A stretch of DNA of 7,676 nt from Actinomycetota bacterium (lineage in GTDB: Bacteria > Acidobacteriota > Blastocatellia > Chloracidobacteriales > Chloracidobacteriaceae): NCBI GenBank assembly GCA_013298335.1, contig JAAFHI010000130.1, positions 1 to 7,676 on the forward strand. The letters are read 5' to 3'. Position 1 is the first letter of the stretch; every line of letters begins with the position of its first letter. The notes beneath the pieces are model-generated. The model was not told the origin of the DNA. It worked only from the letters and a program-made list of their open reading frames with translations, and did not search any database. The translations under genes were made by a program, and so were the position numbers. Shown in pieces: positions 6,618 to 7,676 of the stretch.

Positions 6618-6806
6618 GTTCGAAGGTGAAAAACGACACTGCGCGAGTTGAACCGCCGCGTTGTCGGGTTGAAACCCTGCGTTGCAGACCGTGAAACCAG
6701 AAAAGCACGAGTGAAATCCATCATTTCACTCGATGAATTCAATATTTCATTCAAGAAAAGCGGCATTTCAAGCAATGAAAGGGTGATTTCAAGCCTGAAG
6801 AAGACT
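6618..6806. repeat. Nine degenerate 21-bp tandem units, helically phased
   Basis: Cut into 21-bp blocks from 6618, this region shows a recurrent pattern. Blocks tend to open with GTTnn or ATTTC and carry GAA at positions 11-15. ATTTCA starts at 6723, 6744, 6765 and 6786, exactly 21 bp apart. GAA starts at 6628, 6650, 6671, 6693, 6713, 6735, 6755, 6777 and 6797. Weaker blocks (GAA at 6565 and 6587) extend it left to about 6555. In the four best units the halves form a hyphenated dyad, for example TTTCA-N5-TGAAA at 6766-6780. Alternating TTT and AAA tracts about 10.5 bp apart should bend the DNA. It lies between the Nudix stop and the operon promoter. Function is unknown; operator array or curved promoter DNA are the leading ideas. 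Confidence 0.7.
6697..6732 (-). terminator. 10-bp perfect hairpin, candidate terminator of the Nudix transcript
   Basis: CGAGTGAAAT (6708-6717) and ATTTCACTCG (6723-6732) form a perfect 10-bp stem with a 5-base loop. On the minus strand it is followed by TGCTTTTCTGG. It lies about 105 bases after the Nudix stop and inside the 21-bp array, where two neighbouring units happen to be complementary. The stem is AT-rich and the U-run short, so termination is plausible but not certain. Confidence 0.45.
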
Positions 6807-6837
6807 CGAAACTGAGGGATATTCGAAAATGCTTGGT

Positions 6838-7392
6838 TTACTCCGCGTTCGAGGGTCCGCGTTCGGCGTTCACAAGCAGGATCGTCATCATGGATTTGGC
6901 GTCCTTGATGCCGCCGGTGCGGACCAGTTCGAGCGCCTTTGCAAAGGGAAGGCGGATGGTGGCGATGTCTTCGTCGTCGTCGAGGTTGAGTTTTCCCGGC
7001 GTCAGACCGGTGGCGACGTAGCAATAGAGGATTTCCCGGCTGTACCCCGGCAGCGCGTAGAATTGGGTGACGAATTCGATCCTCGCGGCGCGAAAGCCGG
7101 TTTCCTCTTCCAGTTCGCGTTCGGCGGCAATCGCCGGGTCTTCTCCAGCTTCGAGCCGACCGGCGGGAATCTCCAGAAGTTCCTCTTCCGCCGGGTGGCG
7201 ATACTGTTTCACGAGCAGAACGTCGCCGTTTTCAAACATCGGCAGCACCGCCGCGCCGCCGTTGTGGTGAATCACGTCGAGTTCGAGGCGAATGCCGGAC
7301 GGCAATTCGACAATGTCGTGCGACGTGTCGAAAACGCGGCCACGGTGAAAAAACGTCTGTTCGAGAAGTCTGGCTTTCGGTTCGGCGCTCAT
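6838..7392 (-). CDS. Nudix hydrolase, ADP-ribose pyrophosphatase type
   Basis: The protein has 184 residues. A complete Nudix box GX5EX7REUXEEXGU spans residues 78-100 (Gly78, Glu84, Arg92-Glu93, Glu96-Glu97, Gly99). Its glutamates bind the catalytic Mg2+ and cut nucleoside-diphosphate-linked substrates. The preceding VKQYRHP (61-67) and the following ALPGYSRE (113-120) are typical of the ADP-ribose pyrophosphatase subgroup, which hydrolyses ADP-ribose to AMP and ribose-5-phosphate in the cytoplasm. Substrate assignment is by family resemblance. I chose the ATG at 7392, whose ATGA overlaps the stop of the upstream gene; two in-frame GTG codons at 7404 and 7401 are alternatives adding four residues. 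Translational coupling to the methyltransferase-like gene is likely, since only a GAGG at 7410-7407 serves as a distant Shine-Dalgarno. Confidence 0.93.
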   Translation of the reverse strand: MSAEPKARLLEQTFFHRGRVFDTSHDIVELPSGIRLELDVIHHNGGAAVLPMFENGDVLLVKQYRHPAEEELLEIPAGRLEAGEDPAIAAERELEEETGFRAARIEFVTQFYALPGYSREILYCYVATGLTPGKLNLDDDEDIATIRLPFAKALELVRTGGIKDAKSMMTILLVNAERGPSNAE

Positions 7393-7676
7393 GGTTTCCA
7401 CCACATCCTCAAGAATAAGAGTGCAAAAACGGCAAACAGCCCGATGAGCGCCCGGTATTCCCGGTGACGGCGATAGAGGGCCGTTTCGAACCCGTCGCGG
7501 CAGGCCGCCGGAAACGCCGTGAGTTTCGGAAGAATCAATGGGACCGATTTGGCGTAGGCCGGGTAGTCCTCGGCGAAAATGCGGTACAGGTGGCTTTCCT
7601 CGGCGCGCATCACCGGAAGGTAGATGAGCAGGAACAGAATCGGGACGCCGATGGAAAGAAAGAGATTCCCGCCGGC
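7389..7676 (-). CDS. Isoprenylcysteine/phospholipid methyltransferase-like membrane protein (5' end outside window)
   Basis: Only the last 95 codons are visible; the frame is open to the right edge, so the apparent starts near 7613 are internal. A hydrophobic segment (SIGVPILFLLIYLP, visible residues 8-21) is followed by RAEESHLYRIFAEDYPAYAK and VPLILP. It ends with a second membrane segment (LIGLFAVFALLFL) and the C-terminal RMWWKP. The pattern EE-xx-L-x3-F-xx-(D/E)Y-xx-Y-x3-VP, placed after a membrane helix, is characteristic of the C-terminal half of the ICMT/PEMT integral-membrane methyltransferases. These use SAM to methylate carboxyl or phospholipid head groups. The bacterial substrate is usually unknown. 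It overlaps the Nudix gene by 4 bases and is probably co-transcribed with it. Confidence 0.75.
   Translation of the reverse strand, partial: AGGNLFLSIGVPILFLLIYLPVMRAEESHLYRIFAEDYPAYAKSVPLILPKLTAFPAACRDGFETALYRRHREYRALIGLFAVFALLFLRMWWKP

Noticed and set aside
6618..6806. CRISPR array or plasmid-type iteron origin
   Set aside because: Units are contiguous and degenerate with no constant repeat alternating with unique spacers, and no cas or replication-initiator gene is in the window. An iteron role cannot be fully excluded but has no support.
6608..7024. Minus-strand frame crossing the 21-bp array, which would encode seven-residue repeats
   Set aside because: 21 bp is a multiple of three so open frames persist by chance; half of it overlaps the Nudix gene in another frame, and the repeats (for example LLEMPLF, LNEILNS) do not form a consistent heptad.

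Overview
The window is 7,676 bases of GC-rich bacterial DNA in which every supportable gene lies on the minus strand. I favour Acidobacteriota (Blastocatellia-like), but only moderately. The reasons are a DUF1800-DUF1501 pair, a COG1964/MJ0619-type radical SAM enzyme of the kind linked to membrane-spanning lipids, and small secreted proteins of a style common in that phylum. Planctomycetes or related groups remain possible. High GC at third codon positions produces long open antisense frames, which I read as shadows.

In the direction of transcription (high to low coordinates): (1) the C-terminal end of an isoprenylcysteine/phospholipid methyltransferase-like membrane protein runs in from the right edge and overlaps by 4 bases (ATGA) a Nudix hydrolase of the ADP-ribose pyrophosphatase type. 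(2) A 496-base non-coding region (6342-6837) follows. It holds a candidate terminator hairpin, an array of degenerate 21-bp units phased with the DNA helix, a promoter candidate directly beside that array, and a leader of about 185 bases. (3) A two-gene operon encodes a DUF1800 protein and a Tat-signal DUF1501 protein 40 bases apart, closed by a textbook intrinsic terminator. (4) A monocistronic secreted two-domain protein has a Pro-Gly-Asn-Gly repeat linker and its own terminator. (5) A small secreted helical protein resembles cytochrome c' but lacks the haem-attachment motif; it has a good promoter candidate and a 3' hairpin. (6) A 385-base non-coding region (1260-1644) contains a TTGACA promoter candidate and a leader with three stem-loops. 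(7) The N-terminal 419 codons of the radical SAM enzyme run off the left edge.

Functionally, three of the genes act, or are predicted to act, outside the cytoplasm (DUF1501 by Tat, two by Sec), and DUF1800 probably accompanies DUF1501. The radical SAM enzyme may modify membrane lipids. The least expected signal is the phased 21-bp array: ATTTCA recurs at exact 21-bp steps and GAA recurs about every 21 bp for roughly 240 bp. It abuts the candidate promoter of the DUF1800-DUF1501 operon and looks like either a multi-site operator or intrinsically curved upstream DNA.
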